This document shows positions 7,506 through 15,790 of a stretch of DNA of 43,606 bases, piece by piece; position 1 is the first letter of the stretch, and each line of letters begins with the position of its first letter. This DNA is from an uncultured Prevotellaceae bacterium (GTDB taxonomy: Bacteria > Bacteroidota > Bacteroidia > Bacteroidales > Bacteroidaceae). The translations under genes were made by a program, and so were the position numbers. The notes under the pieces were generated by a model. The model was not told where the DNA came from. It ran no database searches and saw only the letters and a list, made by a program, of their open reading frames with translations. The stretch is taken from positions 1-43,606 of the forward strand of contig CACZVX010000008.1 of NCBI GenBank assembly GCA_902784755.1, given 5' to 3'.

Positions 7506-8927
7506 TTATTCAAAGGCACCCATGCGGAGCATATCCACTTCCTTCTCGGTGAGGAAGCGCCAGTCGCCACGACGGAGGTTCTTCTTGGTGAGACCAGCAA
7601 ACTGTACGCGGTCGAGCTTCACCACACGATAGCCAAGGCTCTCGAAGATACGACGCACGATGCGGTTCTTACCAGAATGAATCTCTATGCCCACCTGACT
7701 CTTGTCTGCCTCATTGGCATATTCAATGGCATCAGCATGCACCTCGCCATCCTCCAGCTCGATGCCTTCAGCAATCTGCTGCATATCGGAAGCGGCTACA
7801 TTCTTATCGAGATAAACGTGATAAACCTTCTTCTTCAGGAATTTGGGATGCGTAAGCTTGGAAGCAAGGTCACCGTCGTTGGTCAGCAGAAGCACACCCG
7901 TGGTATTGCGGTCGAGACGACCTACCGGATAGATGCGTTCGGGACAAACATTCTTCACGAGATCCATCACGGTCTTGCGCTGCTGGGGATCATCGCTGGT
8001 TGTCACATAATCCTTGGGTTTGTTGAGCAGCACGTAGACTTTCTTCTCCAGCGTTACGGGCTGATCATGGAATTTAACCTCATCCGTGCGGAGCACCTTG
8101 GTGCCGAGTTCGGTTACAACCTCACCGTTCACGGTCACCACACCAGCCTGAATGAACTCATCTGCCTCACGACGGCTGCAAACACCGGCGTTGGCAAGGA
8201 ACTTGTTCAGACGAACGGGCTCGTTGGGATCGAAGTTCTCCTCCTTGTACTCGATACGCTTTTTCAGTGAATACTTAGCATTGGGATCATAACCGCCGCG
8301 CTGCTGACCATAGCCGCCGCGCTGCTGACCATAACCACCACGCTGCTGACCATAACCGCCACGCTGCTGACCATAACCACTGCGCTGCTGGCCATAGCCG
8401 CCACGCTGCTGATAGCCACCACGCTGCTGACCATAGCCGCCACGGTTATTATTGTAACCACCACGGGGCTGATAGCCACCCTGCTGCTGACGTGGCTGAT
8501 AACCACCCTGGTCGCCATCATTATTATATCGGGGACGATAGCCACCCTGCTGCTGGCGGGGCTGATAACCACCTTCCTCATTGTTGTAGTTGGGACGATA
8601 GCCACCCTGCTGACGAGGCTGATAACCGCCACGAGGCTGATAGCCACCCTGCTGACGAGGCTGGTAGCCGCCACGAGGCTGATAACTACGCTGCTGGGGA
8701 GCCTCCGACTGGAGATTGGCACCAAAGCCCTCCGGACGGAAACCGCCTTCACTTTCATTGTTGTTCGTTCTTGGAGTGTAAGCACGTTGTGCATGGATAC
8801 GGGGACGTGGAGACCGTCCCTGCTGGGGTCGATAGTTGGAATAAGATGAGCGATAACCTTCCCGGCCATTCTCATTGTTCTGCTCAGCAGACATTCCCTC
8901 GGTTTTGTTCTCTAAATCTTCAGACAT
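7506..8927 (-). CDS. rluB: RluB-type 23S rRNA pseudouridine synthase with long low-complexity N-terminus
   Basis: 473 residues. The C-terminal 235 residues are a complete RluB/RsuA-family enzyme: an S4 RNA-binding domain at about 238-284 ([21 protein letters not shown]) and the catalytic domain with GRLDRNTTG at 336-344, where Asp339 is the expected nucleophile. It would isomerise a uridine of 23S rRNA during ribosome assembly. Residues about 22-213 are disordered and built from GGYQPRQQ and GGYGQQR repeats, unlike the short E. coli protein; RGG/Tyr-rich heads of this kind suggest RNA binding or condensation. It lies between purB and asnS. An internal Met12 is a possible alternative start. 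Confidence 0.93.
   Translation of the reverse strand: MSEDLENKTEGMSAEQNNENGREGYRSSYSNYRPQQGRSPRPRIHAQRAYTPRTNNNESEGGFRPEGFGANLQSEAPQQRSYQPRGGYQPRQQGGYQPRGGYQPRQQGGYRPNYNNEEGGYQPRQQQGGYRPRYNNDGDQGGYQPRQQQGGYQPRGGYNNNRGGYGQQRGGYQQRGGYGQQRSGYGQQRGGYGQQRGGYGQQRGGYGQQRGGYDPNAKYSLKKRIEYKEENFDPNEPVRLNKFLANAGVCSRREADEFIQAGVVTVNGEVVTELGTKVLRTDEVKFHDQPVTLEKKVYVLLNKPKDYVTTSDDPQQRKTVMDLVKNVCPERIYPVGRLDRNTTGVLLLTNDGDLASKLTHPKFLKKKVYHVYLDKNVAASDMQQIAEGIELEDGEVHADAIEYANEADKSQVGIEIHSGKNRIVRRIFESLGYRVVKLDRVQFAGLTKKNLRRGDWRFLTEKEVDMLRMGAFE
8289..8681 (-). repeat. tandem GGYGQQR / GGYQPRQQ coding repeats in rluB
   Basis: Residues 83-213 of RluB are tandem units of 7-8 residues; the most regular block is GGYGQQR repeated about seven times near 8289-8420. 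The DNA copies are nearly identical (ccgCGCTGCTGaccata-type units), so length variation by slippage is likely. Confidence 0.85.
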
Positions 8928-8976
8928 GTTCGTTTACTTTTAAATAATTGATACTCTAATATATAAAACTCTAATG

Positions 8977-8995
8977 GACCTAATCACTTAGGCCA
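8977..8995. repeat. CCTAATCACTTAGG palindrome
   Basis: Arms CCTAA and TTAGG around a four-base centre (8979-8992), extended with one bulge to TGG/CCA on the minus strand. It lies in the 86-base gap between purB and rluB and shares AGTGATTAG with the hairpins at 5793-5866. No T tract follows. Confidence 0.5.
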
Positions 8996-9013
8996 AGGAT
9001 TTTTATGATTTTC

Positions 9014-10390
9014 TTAAATACCTGTATAATTGCTTGGTGTGATGGCCATGAGCTCTGCCTTTACGCTGTCGCTGACCTCCAACTGCTGGATAAACTCATG
9101 GATCGTCTCTTCCGTCATATGCTTGTTGGTACGGGTCAGGGCCTTCAATGCTTCATAGGGATGCGGATAGGCCTCACGACGGAGAATGGTCTGGATGGCT
9201 TCAGCCACGACAGCCCATGTGTTTTCAAGATCCTGCTGCAGCTTCTCTTCATTGAGAATCAGTTTGCGCAAGCCTTTCAGTGTGCTCTGAATGGCAATGA
9301 CACTATGACCAAGAGGCACACCGATGTTGCGGAGCACTGTGGAATCAGTCAGGTCGCGCTGCAAACGGCTGATGGGCAACTTCTGCGACAAGAACTGCAG
9401 AATAGCATTGGCCATACCCAGATTGCCTTCGGAATTCTCGTAGTCAATGGGATTGACTTTATGAGGCATGGCACTGGAGCCCACCTCGCCGGCCTTGATC
9501 TTCTGCTTGAAATACTCCATAGAGATATACATCCAGAAATCGCGGTCGAGATCAATAATAATGGTATTGATACGGCGGATGGCATCGAAAACAGCCCCCA
9601 TCTGATCATAATTACTGATCTGGGTGGTGTACTGCTCACGCTGCAAACCCAGTTTTTCGCTGACAAACCTGTTGCCGAATTCCTTCCAGTCGTATGCAGG
9701 ATAGGCCACACGATGCGCATTGAAGTTTCCAGTAGCACCGCCAAACTTCGCTGTTATGGGAACCTGCGTCAGCGACTTCAGCTGCTCCTGCAGGCGATAG
9801 GCAAACACCATGACTTCTTTTCCCAAACGGGTAGGAGAAGCTGGCTGGCCATGCGTTTTAGCCAACATAGGCACATCCTTCCATTCCTCGGCATAATCCG
9901 TCAGCTGCTGAATCAGCTCTTCCACCTGAGGAATGAAGACGTCTGCCAAAGCTTCTTTAATAGAAAGAGGAACACTGGTGTTGTTGATATCTTGAGAGGT
10001 GAGTCCGAAATGGATGAACTCCTGGTATTCAGTGATGGATTTCGGGGTTAGATTTGCAGCCAACTCTTCATCAATCTTGGCAAATTGCTCCTTGATGAAA
10101 TATTCCACAGCCTTCACGTCGTGGTTAGTCGTCTTCTCAATATCTTTTACCCGCTGGGCATCCTGTTCAGAAAACTGAATATAGATATTGCGCAAACGAG
10201 GAAACAGGCTCTGGTCGAATGACTGGAGCTGCGGAAGCGGGAGTTCACAAAGTGTAATGAAATACTCAATCTCTACACGAACACGGTAGCGGATAAGAGC
10301 ATATTCAGAAAAATAATCGGCCAACTTCTCAGTCTTGCCTCTATAACGCCCATCGACAGGTGAAATGGCAGTCAGCAAATCTAAATTCAT
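9014..10390 (-). CDS. purB: adenylosuccinate lyase
   Basis: 458 residues, close to E. coli PurB. It cleaves SAICAR and adenylosuccinate, releasing fumarate, in purine and AMP synthesis. The N-terminus (LLTAISPVDGRY) is typical of this subfamily. The fumarase-superfamily signature GSSAMPHKVNPIDYENSEGN carries the flexible catalytic-Ser loop, and KTHGQPASPT carries the catalytic His region. It is the first gene of the purB-rluB-asnS run; a TACTTTTG box at 10454-10447 is a probable -7 element 57 bases upstream. The tRNA-Val terminator lies just upstream of that. Confidence 0.97.
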   Translation of the reverse strand: MNLDLLTAISPVDGRYRGKTEKLADYFSEYALIRYRVRVEIEYFITLCELPLPQLQSFDQSLFPRLRNIYIQFSEQDAQRVKDIEKTTNHDVKAVEYFIKEQFAKIDEELAANLTPKSITEYQEFIHFGLTSQDINNTSVPLSIKEALADVFIPQVEELIQQLTDYAEEWKDVPMLAKTHGQPASPTRLGKEVMVFAYRLQEQLKSLTQVPITAKFGGATGNFNAHRVAYPAYDWKEFGNRFVSEKLGLQREQYTTQISNYDQMGAVFDAIRRINTIIIDLDRDFWMYISMEYFKQKIKAGEVGSSAMPHKVNPIDYENSEGNLGMANAILQFLSQKLPISRLQRDLTDSTVLRNIGVPLGHSVIAIQSTLKGLRKLILNEEKLQQDLENTWAVVAEAIQTILRREAYPHPYEALKALTRTNKHMTEETIHEFIQQLEVSDSVKAELMAITPSNYTGI

Positions 10391-10446
10391 ATCACTGAAA
10401 TATCAACTAATACGTATTACTTGTGTCTATTTTCTCTAACGTTCGG

Positions 10447-10454
10447 CAAAAGTA
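10447..10454 (-). promoter_or_regulatory. putative -7 box of purB
   Basis: TACTTTTG on the minus strand matches TAnnTTTG, but no TTTG is present at the expected -33 distance. It is the only such box between the tRNA terminator and purB. Confidence 0.4.
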
Positions 10455-10495
10455 CGAAGTTTTTTCGAGACTACATAAATTATTCCCTTAATAAA

Positions 10496-10529
10496 ACAAA
10501 AATCCCCACAACTCTTGAGCTGCAGGGAT
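10496..10529 (-). terminator. tRNA-Val terminator
   Basis: Twelve pairs (three of them G-U on the minus strand) between 10502-10513 and 10518-10529 close on a CTTG/CAAG loop. TTTTTGTTTTAT follows on the minus strand, three bases after the tRNA CCA. Confidence 0.8.
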
Positions 10530-10531
10530 GC

Positions 10532-10609
10532 TGGTGGGCGTTGACGGATTCGAACCGCCGACCCTCTGCTTGTAAGGCAGATGCTCTAAACCAGCTGAGC
10601 TAAACGCCC
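10532..10609 (-). tRNA. tRNA-Val (anticodon UAC), CCA encoded
   Basis: A full cloverleaf reads on the minus strand from 10609: acceptor GGGCGTT/AACGCCC, D arm GCTC-GAGC, anticodon stem TCTGC/GCAGA with loop CTTACAA (anticodon TAC at 10574-10572), T arm GGCGG-TTCGAAT-CCGTC, discriminator A and encoded CCA. UAC reads GUA and other Val codons. It has its own promoter and terminator. Confidence 0.96.
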
Positions 10610-10628
10610 GTTGTTTTTAAAAGCGCTG

Positions 10629-10660
10629 CAAAGGTACGGAGTTTTTTTGAAACGGCCAAA
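10629..10660 (-). promoter_or_regulatory. promoter of tRNA-Val
   Basis: Minus-strand TTTG (10660-10657), 20 bases, TACCTTTG (10636-10629). The inferred start is about 13 bases before the mature tRNA 5' end. Confidence 0.75.
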
Positions 10661-10766
10661 CTTTTTGCGGAAAATTTTTAGAAAGAATGAAAGAACGGGG
10701 GAAAGAGTGAACGAAATTATCATTCTCGTTCCTACTTTCTCCCGCTCCTTCGCTCTTAGGAATTGC

Positions 10767-11192
10767 CTATAGTTTATAGAGGTCGTTGGCGGCAATCAAG
10801 TCCACCTTCTTGGCCTCCAAAATCTTTTCACATACATCCAGATCGGTAGGACGGATCACGATATGGGCTATGTTACCGGCGGCAAATGAATACAGATATT
10901 CAATGAAAACGCCCGAATCGGACAGATACTGCAATACCACGGCCAAAGCGCCACTTGTGTTGGGGCAATTCAAAGCAATGACATCGGTCAGCTTCACGGC
11001 AAAGCCAGCAGCCTTCAGCACATCATAAGCCTTCTCCGGCTCAGAGACGATGCAGCGGAGAATACCAAAGTCACTGTTGTCTGCAATACTCATGGCAGAC
11101 AGGTTAATACCAGCTTTTCCCAGTTCGGTGGTCACTTCGGTCAAGCGTCCACTCTTGTTCTCAAGGAATACGGATAATTGTTTTGCTTTCAT
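10767..11192 (-). CDS. ACT-domain protein (amino-acid binding regulator)
   Basis: 141 residues from the ATG at 11192. The frame extends a further 32 codons upstream, but that extension overlaps paaK and has no family resemblance, so I chose MKAKQLSVFLEN. Two ACT modules are visible: residues about 1-70 (LSVFLENKSGRLTEVTTELGKAGINL) and about 72-141 (VIALNCPNTSGALAVVLQYLSDSGVFIEYLYS), each with the Gly-rich turn for ligand binding. Such proteins sit next to paaK genes in many anaerobes and probably sense an aromatic or branched amino acid or its product. It lies 25 bases after the CoA ligase gene, most likely in the same transcript. Confidence 0.88.
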   Translation of the reverse strand: MKAKQLSVFLENKSGRLTEVTTELGKAGINLSAMSIADNSDFGILRCIVSEPEKAYDVLKAAGFAVKLTDVIALNCPNTSGALAVVLQYLSDSGVFIEYLYSFAAGNIAHIVIRPTDLDVCEKILEAKKVDLIAANDLYKL

Positions 11193-11217
11193 ATTGTTGT
11201 TAGTTAAGGAAATCGGA

Positions 11218-12519
11218 CTATTTAAACTGTCGCTTGTCAATGACACGGCGAGCCTTGCCCGTACTGCGCTCAATGCTCTTTGGTTCACTCAGACGAACCT
11301 TGAAGCCCAGACCAATCACACTGCGGAGCTCAGCTTCCAGTTTTTTCTGCAAGCCCACCATGGTCGACATTTCATCACTGTAGTAATCCTCCTTCACCTC
11401 CACCTGGAGTTCAGAAGTATCGGTATTGTTCACACGGTCAACGGTCAGCAGGAAGTGGGGCTCGAATTCTGGCAGAGACAAGATAACTGACTCAATCTGA
11501 GACGGGAATACATTGACGCCACGGATAATGAGCATATCATCACAACGGCCCAGAATACGATCCATTCGGACAAGTGTACGGCCGCAGGAGCATTTCTCAT
11601 AATGAAGGGCTGTCAAATCGTGGGTACGATAACGAAGGAGAGGCATTCCCTCTTTCGTAAGATGAGTAAACGTGAGTTCGCCCAGCGTACCCTCAGGCAA
11701 CTGCTCACCGGTATTGGGATCCAGAATCTCCGGATAGAAATAGTCTTCGCTCAAGTGTGTTCCACACTGGCATTCACATTCGTAGCCCACACCAGGGCCG
11801 GCAATCTCGCTCAATCCGTAAATATCATAAGCCTTGATACCAAGCGTTGACTCCAGCTTTCCACGCATCTCTTCAGTCCAGGGCTCTGCTCCGAATGCAC
11901 CAATCTTCAGCTTAAACTCCTCACGGGGCCATTCTGCCTCGTTCAGCGCCTCACCCAAGAACATGGCATAAGAAGGTGTACAGCAAAGTACAGATGCTCC
12001 AAAATCGTGCATCAGCGTAATCTGCTTCTGTGTGTTTCCCGATGACATCGGGATGACACTGGCACCGATATTCGTGGCACCATCGTGGGCACCCAAACCA
12101 CCGGTGAACAATCCATAGCCATAAGAAACCTGGAAGATATCATCCTTGGTAGCTCCATAGGCCGTAAAGGCACGCGAAATACTTTCGGTCCACATGGCCA
12201 AGTCCTTACGTGTGTAAAGTACTACAACAGGCTTTCCCGTTGTTCCTGAAGAAGCATGGATACGTACAATCTGGCTCATCGGAACGGCAGCCAGTCCGAA
12301 AGGATAGTTGTCACGCAGATCCAACTTGTTAGTAAAAGGCAATTTCACCACATCATCAATATCCTTGATGTCACCCGGCTCAAGTCCCATTTCCTGAAAC
12401 CTCCGGCGATAGAAGGGTGAATTGTGATAGACATAGTCGGCCATCTTGCGAAGGCGGATACTCTGGATTTCGCGAAGCTGCTCGCGATCCATACACTCAA
12501 TGCTCTGGTTCCAAATCAT
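11218..12519 (-). CDS. paaK: phenylacetate-CoA ligase family enzyme
   Basis: 433 residues from the ATG at 12519 (MIWNQSIECMDREQL). The longer frame to 12576 reads through the ompA terminator and was rejected. It belongs to the adenylate-forming superfamily: P-loop-like SSGTTGKPVVV, central YGLSEIAGPGVGYECE, and the C-terminal DDMLIIRGVNVFPSQIE module of PaaK. It would activate phenylacetate or another aryl acid to its CoA thioester with ATP. In Bacteroidetes this enzyme is usually linked to indolepyruvate ferredoxin oxidoreductase and fermentation of aromatic amino acids; here only the ACT protein is adjacent, so the physiological substrate is uncertain. Confidence 0.93.
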   Translation of the reverse strand: MIWNQSIECMDREQLREIQSIRLRKMADYVYHNSPFYRRRFQEMGLEPGDIKDIDDVVKLPFTNKLDLRDNYPFGLAAVPMSQIVRIHASSGTTGKPVVVLYTRKDLAMWTESISRAFTAYGATKDDIFQVSYGYGLFTGGLGAHDGATNIGASVIPMSSGNTQKQITLMHDFGASVLCCTPSYAMFLGEALNEAEWPREEFKLKIGAFGAEPWTEEMRGKLESTLGIKAYDIYGLSEIAGPGVGYECECQCGTHLSEDYFYPEILDPNTGEQLPEGTLGELTFTHLTKEGMPLLRYRTHDLTALHYEKCSCGRTLVRMDRILGRCDDMLIIRGVNVFPSQIESVILSLPEFEPHFLLTVDRVNNTDTSELQVEVKEDYYSDEMSTMVGLQKKLEAELRSVIGLGFKVRLSEPKSIERSTGKARRVIDKRQFK

Positions 12520-12552
12520 AAAGTAAATCAAATAAGAGGTTTGATCTGCTGA

Positions 12553-12560
12553 CAAAGATA
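12553..12560 (-). promoter_or_regulatory. putative -7 box of paaK
   Basis: TATCTTTG on the minus strand, immediately after the ompA terminator and about 35 bases before the paaK ATG. The -33 position lacks a clear TTTG. Confidence 0.4.
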
Positions 12561-12561
12561 C

Positions 12562-12600
12562 AAAAAAATTCCGCATCTCATAACGAAATGCGGAATTTTT
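12562..12600 (-). terminator. ompA terminator (symmetrical)
   Basis: A 13-bp stem (AAAAATTCCGCAT at 12564-12576 with its complement at 12588-12600) around an 11-base loop. Both sides carry A/T tracts; on the minus strand a seven-T run follows. Confidence 0.85.
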
Positions 12601-12637
12601 ATTTCAAAATCTTACGAATGTAAGAGGCATGCAAATT

Positions 12638-13786
12638 TTATTCAGTAATCTGAACAGTTGCACGACGGTTGTAAGAGATAGGAGACAGAATGTCTACACC
12701 ACCCTTAGCTTCCTGAGAAATTCTGCTCTCAGCAACACCCATCTTAACGAGCTCGTCAGCCACGCGCTTTGCACGCTTCTCAGACAGAACCTGGTTGTGA
12801 GGAGCACTACCTGTAGCGCTGTCAGCATAACCTGTTACGAGGAGGTTGTTGTTGTTCTCGATAGCATACTTAGCAAGAGCCTGTACGTTTACGAGGTCCT
12901 TCAGCTCAGCAATTTCGGTCTTGTCGAGGTTGAAGAATACAGATACTGGAGTAGTGATGAACTCCTTAACAGACTGAGGCACAACGGGCTCTGGCTTGGG
13001 CTGGTTAGCCAGCATGTTCTTCAGACGATCGTTCTCTGCATTAGCGTCAGCGAGCTGAGCCTTAAGAGCGTCGATCTGGCTCTGAGAGAGAGCCTTGATA
13101 GCGTCAACATCGGGAACCTTATTCCAAGTAGCAGTACCCAGGTTGAGGGTCAGACCAACTTCAGCTGTGAACCAACGGTCGTGAGCAGCATCCAAGTTAC
13201 GTCCCCAAGCATACTCCATTCCTTCGAAGTCGTCACCGCAGAGGTTGTAACCAAGATCGAGGTTGATAGCTACGCGCTTTGAAACACGGAATGTGTTCAG
13301 GATACCTGCGCTACCCACCAGCTCATAAGTGTTATAAGAGCAGTTACGGGCAATACCTACACCGAAGTAAGGAATGAAGTTCCAAACGCGAGTCTCATTG
13401 TAACCACAGAGGAGATTGCTGAGGTTCAGCAAAGCCTGCTCCTGCAGATTCCAATACTTAATCTTGTTTACATCAGCATTTGTAGTCAAAACGCTCTTAC
13501 CATCCATAGCATTGAACTTGGTACGAAGACCGATGCCAGGGGTAAACCATTTACCAATAGCAACAGAGAAACCAAGACCGCGACGGAAGTCCTTCAGAGG
13601 ACTCTTAGAAAAACCTTCGTGCTTTTCCTCATTAGAATAGAAGGCTGTGTAAGCAAAGTTTCCCTGGAGGAACCAGTTGCTCCAGAATGAATTAGTGGCT
13701 ACACTGTACTTTAAAGTAGGATCTTCCTGAGCCATACTTGTCAGTGATACGCTGGCCAGAGCCAAAACAATTAAAAACTTTTTCAT
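12638..13786 (-). CDS. OmpA family outer-membrane protein
   Basis: 382 residues. The signal peptide ends at TSMAQ. An eight-strand-type beta-barrel spans about residues 25-215 (aromatic, alternating strands such as LNLGTATW). A coiled linker (QSQIDALKAQLADANAENDRLKNML) and a short Pro hinge (KPEPVVPQ) follow. The C-terminal OmpA domain (about 265-382) has VFFNLDKTEI and NQVLSEKRAKRVADELV, the peptidoglycan-binding segment with the conserved Arg. It anchors the outer membrane to the wall and may be an abundant porin. It is monocistronic, with a -7-like box at 13867-13860 and a strong terminator. Confidence 0.94.
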   Translation of the reverse strand: MKKFLIVLALASVSLTSMAQEDPTLKYSVATNSFWSNWFLQGNFAYTAFYSNEEKHEGFSKSPLKDFRRGLGFSVAIGKWFTPGIGLRTKFNAMDGKSVLTTNADVNKIKYWNLQEQALLNLSNLLCGYNETRVWNFIPYFGVGIARNCSYNTYELVGSAGILNTFRVSKRVAINLDLGYNLCGDDFEGMEYAWGRNLDAAHDRWFTAEVGLTLNLGTATWNKVPDVDAIKALSQSQIDALKAQLADANAENDRLKNMLANQPKPEPVVPQSVKEFITTPVSVFFNLDKTEIAELKDLVNVQALAKYAIENNNNLLVTGYADSATGSAPHNQVLSEKRAKRVADELVKMGVAESRISQEAKGGVDILSPISYNRRATVQITE

Positions 13787-13859
13787 AACTTTTATAATTT
13801 AACTATCAATAATTAATTATTCTTTATTTTTTGATTCTATAAACGTCGATATTTCGGGG

Positions 13860-13867
13860 CAAAGATA
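13860..13867 (-). promoter_or_regulatory. putative -7 box of the ompA-type gene
   Basis: TATCTTTG on the minus strand, about 75 bases before the ATG. No TTTG is seen at the -33 distance, so it is weaker than the other promoters here. Confidence 0.4.
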
Positions 13868-13957
13868 ATATTTTTTTTTGATTCCCACCTAATTTTTCAT
13901 AAGAAAATACACAAAAAATCTAAAATTTCTTAATAAAAGACAAGAAAAGCCCTGATT

Positions 13958-15790
13958 TTAACCCATTAATTGGTCAATTTCCTTCTGTTTTAGAATACAA
14001 ATGATAACTTTCCCATCGGGTGTATAATTGACATTGGAGCACCCGAAAAGTGTGTTGACAAGGTTGTCCATCTCGTCATTTCCCAATATCTGCCCATACG
14101 GAATAGCCGCATGCTGAGCCAGACAAAGGGCCAAAGACTGATAGATATCATCGCCTATTTTAGCTGACGATTCCTTGGCAGAGGCCACAACCTGATGTAA
14201 GAGTACATTCATATCGACCCCTTCTAACTCTGCCGGGATCCCATTGATCGCATAACTGCCATTTCCAAGATTAGACAGATCAAAACCCACGCGTTCCATC
14301 TCGGTCATCAGATTATCCAGAATCACAGAATCAGACGGAGCCAACTGAACGACCTCTGGGAACAACATCTTCTGAGAATTGCCCTTTTTCTCCTCCATCT
14401 GCCGCAGATACCCCTCATATAAAATGCGTACATGCGCGCGATGCTGATCGATAATCATCAGGCCAGACTTGACAGCCGTCATGATATACTGTCCCTTATA
14501 CTGATAATGAACAGGTGATTTTTCCTCAATAATTGAGGTTGATGTCATGATGTCATCCTCTGAGGACTCCTGTGTTTCACCAAAAAGATTCTGCTCCTTC
14601 TGAGGATGCTGCATACCAGCATACAGCTCCGTCCATTCACTGGGAACGCTATTCTTAAAGGAAGAAGACCTGGAAGTGGGTTTAAAAGGATTATACTGAG
14701 GATCGTAGTCGACCTTTGGAACCGCGACATCAGGAGCCGTCGGGTTGAAAACAGGAATGTCAGGTTTTCCTTGAGTATCAAACTCTATCGAAGGTACATC
14801 ATTGAATTTGCCGATGGCTTCCTTCACGGCGGCTATGAGAATCTGCCAAATGGTCTGCTCATCCTCAAACTTGATTTCCGTCTTCGTGGGATGGATATTC
14901 ACATCTATATTTTCAGGGTTCACCTCCAAATAGATGAAATAGGGGACTTGCTCGCCTACAGGAATTAAGCGCTCAAAAGCGCCCTGCACTGCCTTGTGGA
15001 AATAAGGATGCTTCATGTAACGGCCATTGGCAAAAAGATACTGATGGGCTCCTTTTTTCTTAGAAGATTCCGGTTTGCCTACAAAACCCGTTATTTTACA
15101 TACTGTGGTCTCGACATCCACAGGCAGGATGTCCTGATTAAAACGCTTGCCGAAAATATCGACAATACGCTGGCGAAGATTTGAGGCGCGCAGGTTGAAA
15201 ACCTCTACCCCATTACTGTGTAAGGTGAAATGAATCCCAGGATTCACCAGGACTATCCGTTCAAAAGCCTGGAGAATATTATTGAGTTCGGTGGTGTTCG
15301 ACTTGAGGAACTTCCGGCGGGCCGGTACATTATAAAACAGATTCTCCACAGAGAAATTACAACCCACAGGGCAGGAGACAGGAACTTGCGACAGCACCTT
15401 GCCTCCCGAGATGTTAATCTGAGTGCCTATTTCATCGGTTGCCATACGGGTTTTCAGCGTGACCTGAGCCACAGCAGCAATTGAAGCCAGCGCTTCTCCA
15501 CGAAAACCCATCGTATGGAGGTCAAAGAGATCATCAGCCTTGCGAATCTTCGAGGTCGCATGACGTTCGAAAGAAAGGCGCGCATCGGTTTCCGACATGC
15601 CCTTACCATTATCTATCACCTGGATAGAGGTACGGCCGGCATCCACCACCACGACATTAATCGTGTCAGCACCGGCATCCACAGCATTCTCAACCAGTTC
15701 CTTGATAACGCTGGCCGGACGCTGTATCACCTCACCAGCAGCAATCTGGTTGGCAACGCTGTCGGGTAGAACCTGTATGATGTCACTCAT
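13958..15790 (-). CDS. mutL: DNA mismatch repair protein MutL
   Basis: 610 residues. The N-terminal GHKL ATPase is complete: [11 protein letters not shown] (31-41), DNGKGM (60-65), TMGFRGEAL (93-101), HATSKI, and the VNIHPTK transducer-domain motif (297-303). A low-complexity linker (about 340-430) precedes the C-terminal dimerisation domain. There the nuclease motif expected as DQHAxxExxxxE reads [12 protein letters not shown] (448-459), and the distal zinc motif reads AIPYGQ / TPDGKV instead of Cys/His-rich forms, so endonuclease activity is doubtful. It overlaps the OstA-like gene by four bases (ATGA) and is last in the guaB cluster. Confidence 0.96.
   Translation of the reverse strand: MSDIIQVLPDSVANQIAAGEVIQRPASVIKELVENAVDAGADTINVVVVDAGRTSIQVIDNGKGMSETDARLSFERHATSKIRKADDLFDLHTMGFRGEALASIAAVAQVTLKTRMATDEIGTQINISGGKVLSQVPVSCPVGCNFSVENLFYNVPARRKFLKSNTTELNNILQAFERIVLVNPGIHFTLHSNGVEVFNLRASNLRQRIVDIFGKRFNQDILPVDVETTVCKITGFVGKPESSKKKGAHQYLFANGRYMKHPYFHKAVQGAFERLIPVGEQVPYFIYLEVNPENIDVNIHPTKTEIKFEDEQTIWQILIAAVKEAIGKFNDVPSIEFDTQGKPDIPVFNPTAPDVAVPKVDYDPQYNPFKPTSRSSSFKNSVPSEWTELYAGMQHPQKEQNLFGETQESSEDDIMTSTSIIEEKSPVHYQYKGQYIMTAVKSGLMIIDQHRAHVRILYEGYLRQMEEKKGNSQKMLFPEVVQLAPSDSVILDNLMTEMERVGFDLSNLGNGSYAINGIPAELEGVDMNVLLHQVVASAKESSAKIGDDIYQSLALCLAQHAAIPYGQILGNDEMDNLVNTLFGCSNVNYTPDGKVIICILKQKEIDQLMG

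Noticed and set aside
8289-8681. Non-coding tandem repeat
   Set aside because: The units keep frame and encode regular [15 protein letters not shown] peptide repeats in rluB.
8264-8875. Minus-strand frame rich in Val/Ala/Ser repeats overlapping rluB
   Set aside because: It is a shifted reading of the rluB repeats; the S4 and catalytic motifs lie in the other frame.
10421-10603. Plus-strand frame ending in WALTDSNRRPSACKADALNQLS
   Set aside because: It is the reverse reading of the tRNA-Val gene, a classic false gene.
11193-11288. N-terminal extension of the ACT protein
   Set aside because: It overlaps the end of paaK and adds residues with no ACT pattern; MKAKQLSVF is the natural start.
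12520-12576. N-terminal extension of PaaK
   Set aside because: It reads through the ompA terminator and the -7 box; the ATG at 12519 matches the family start.
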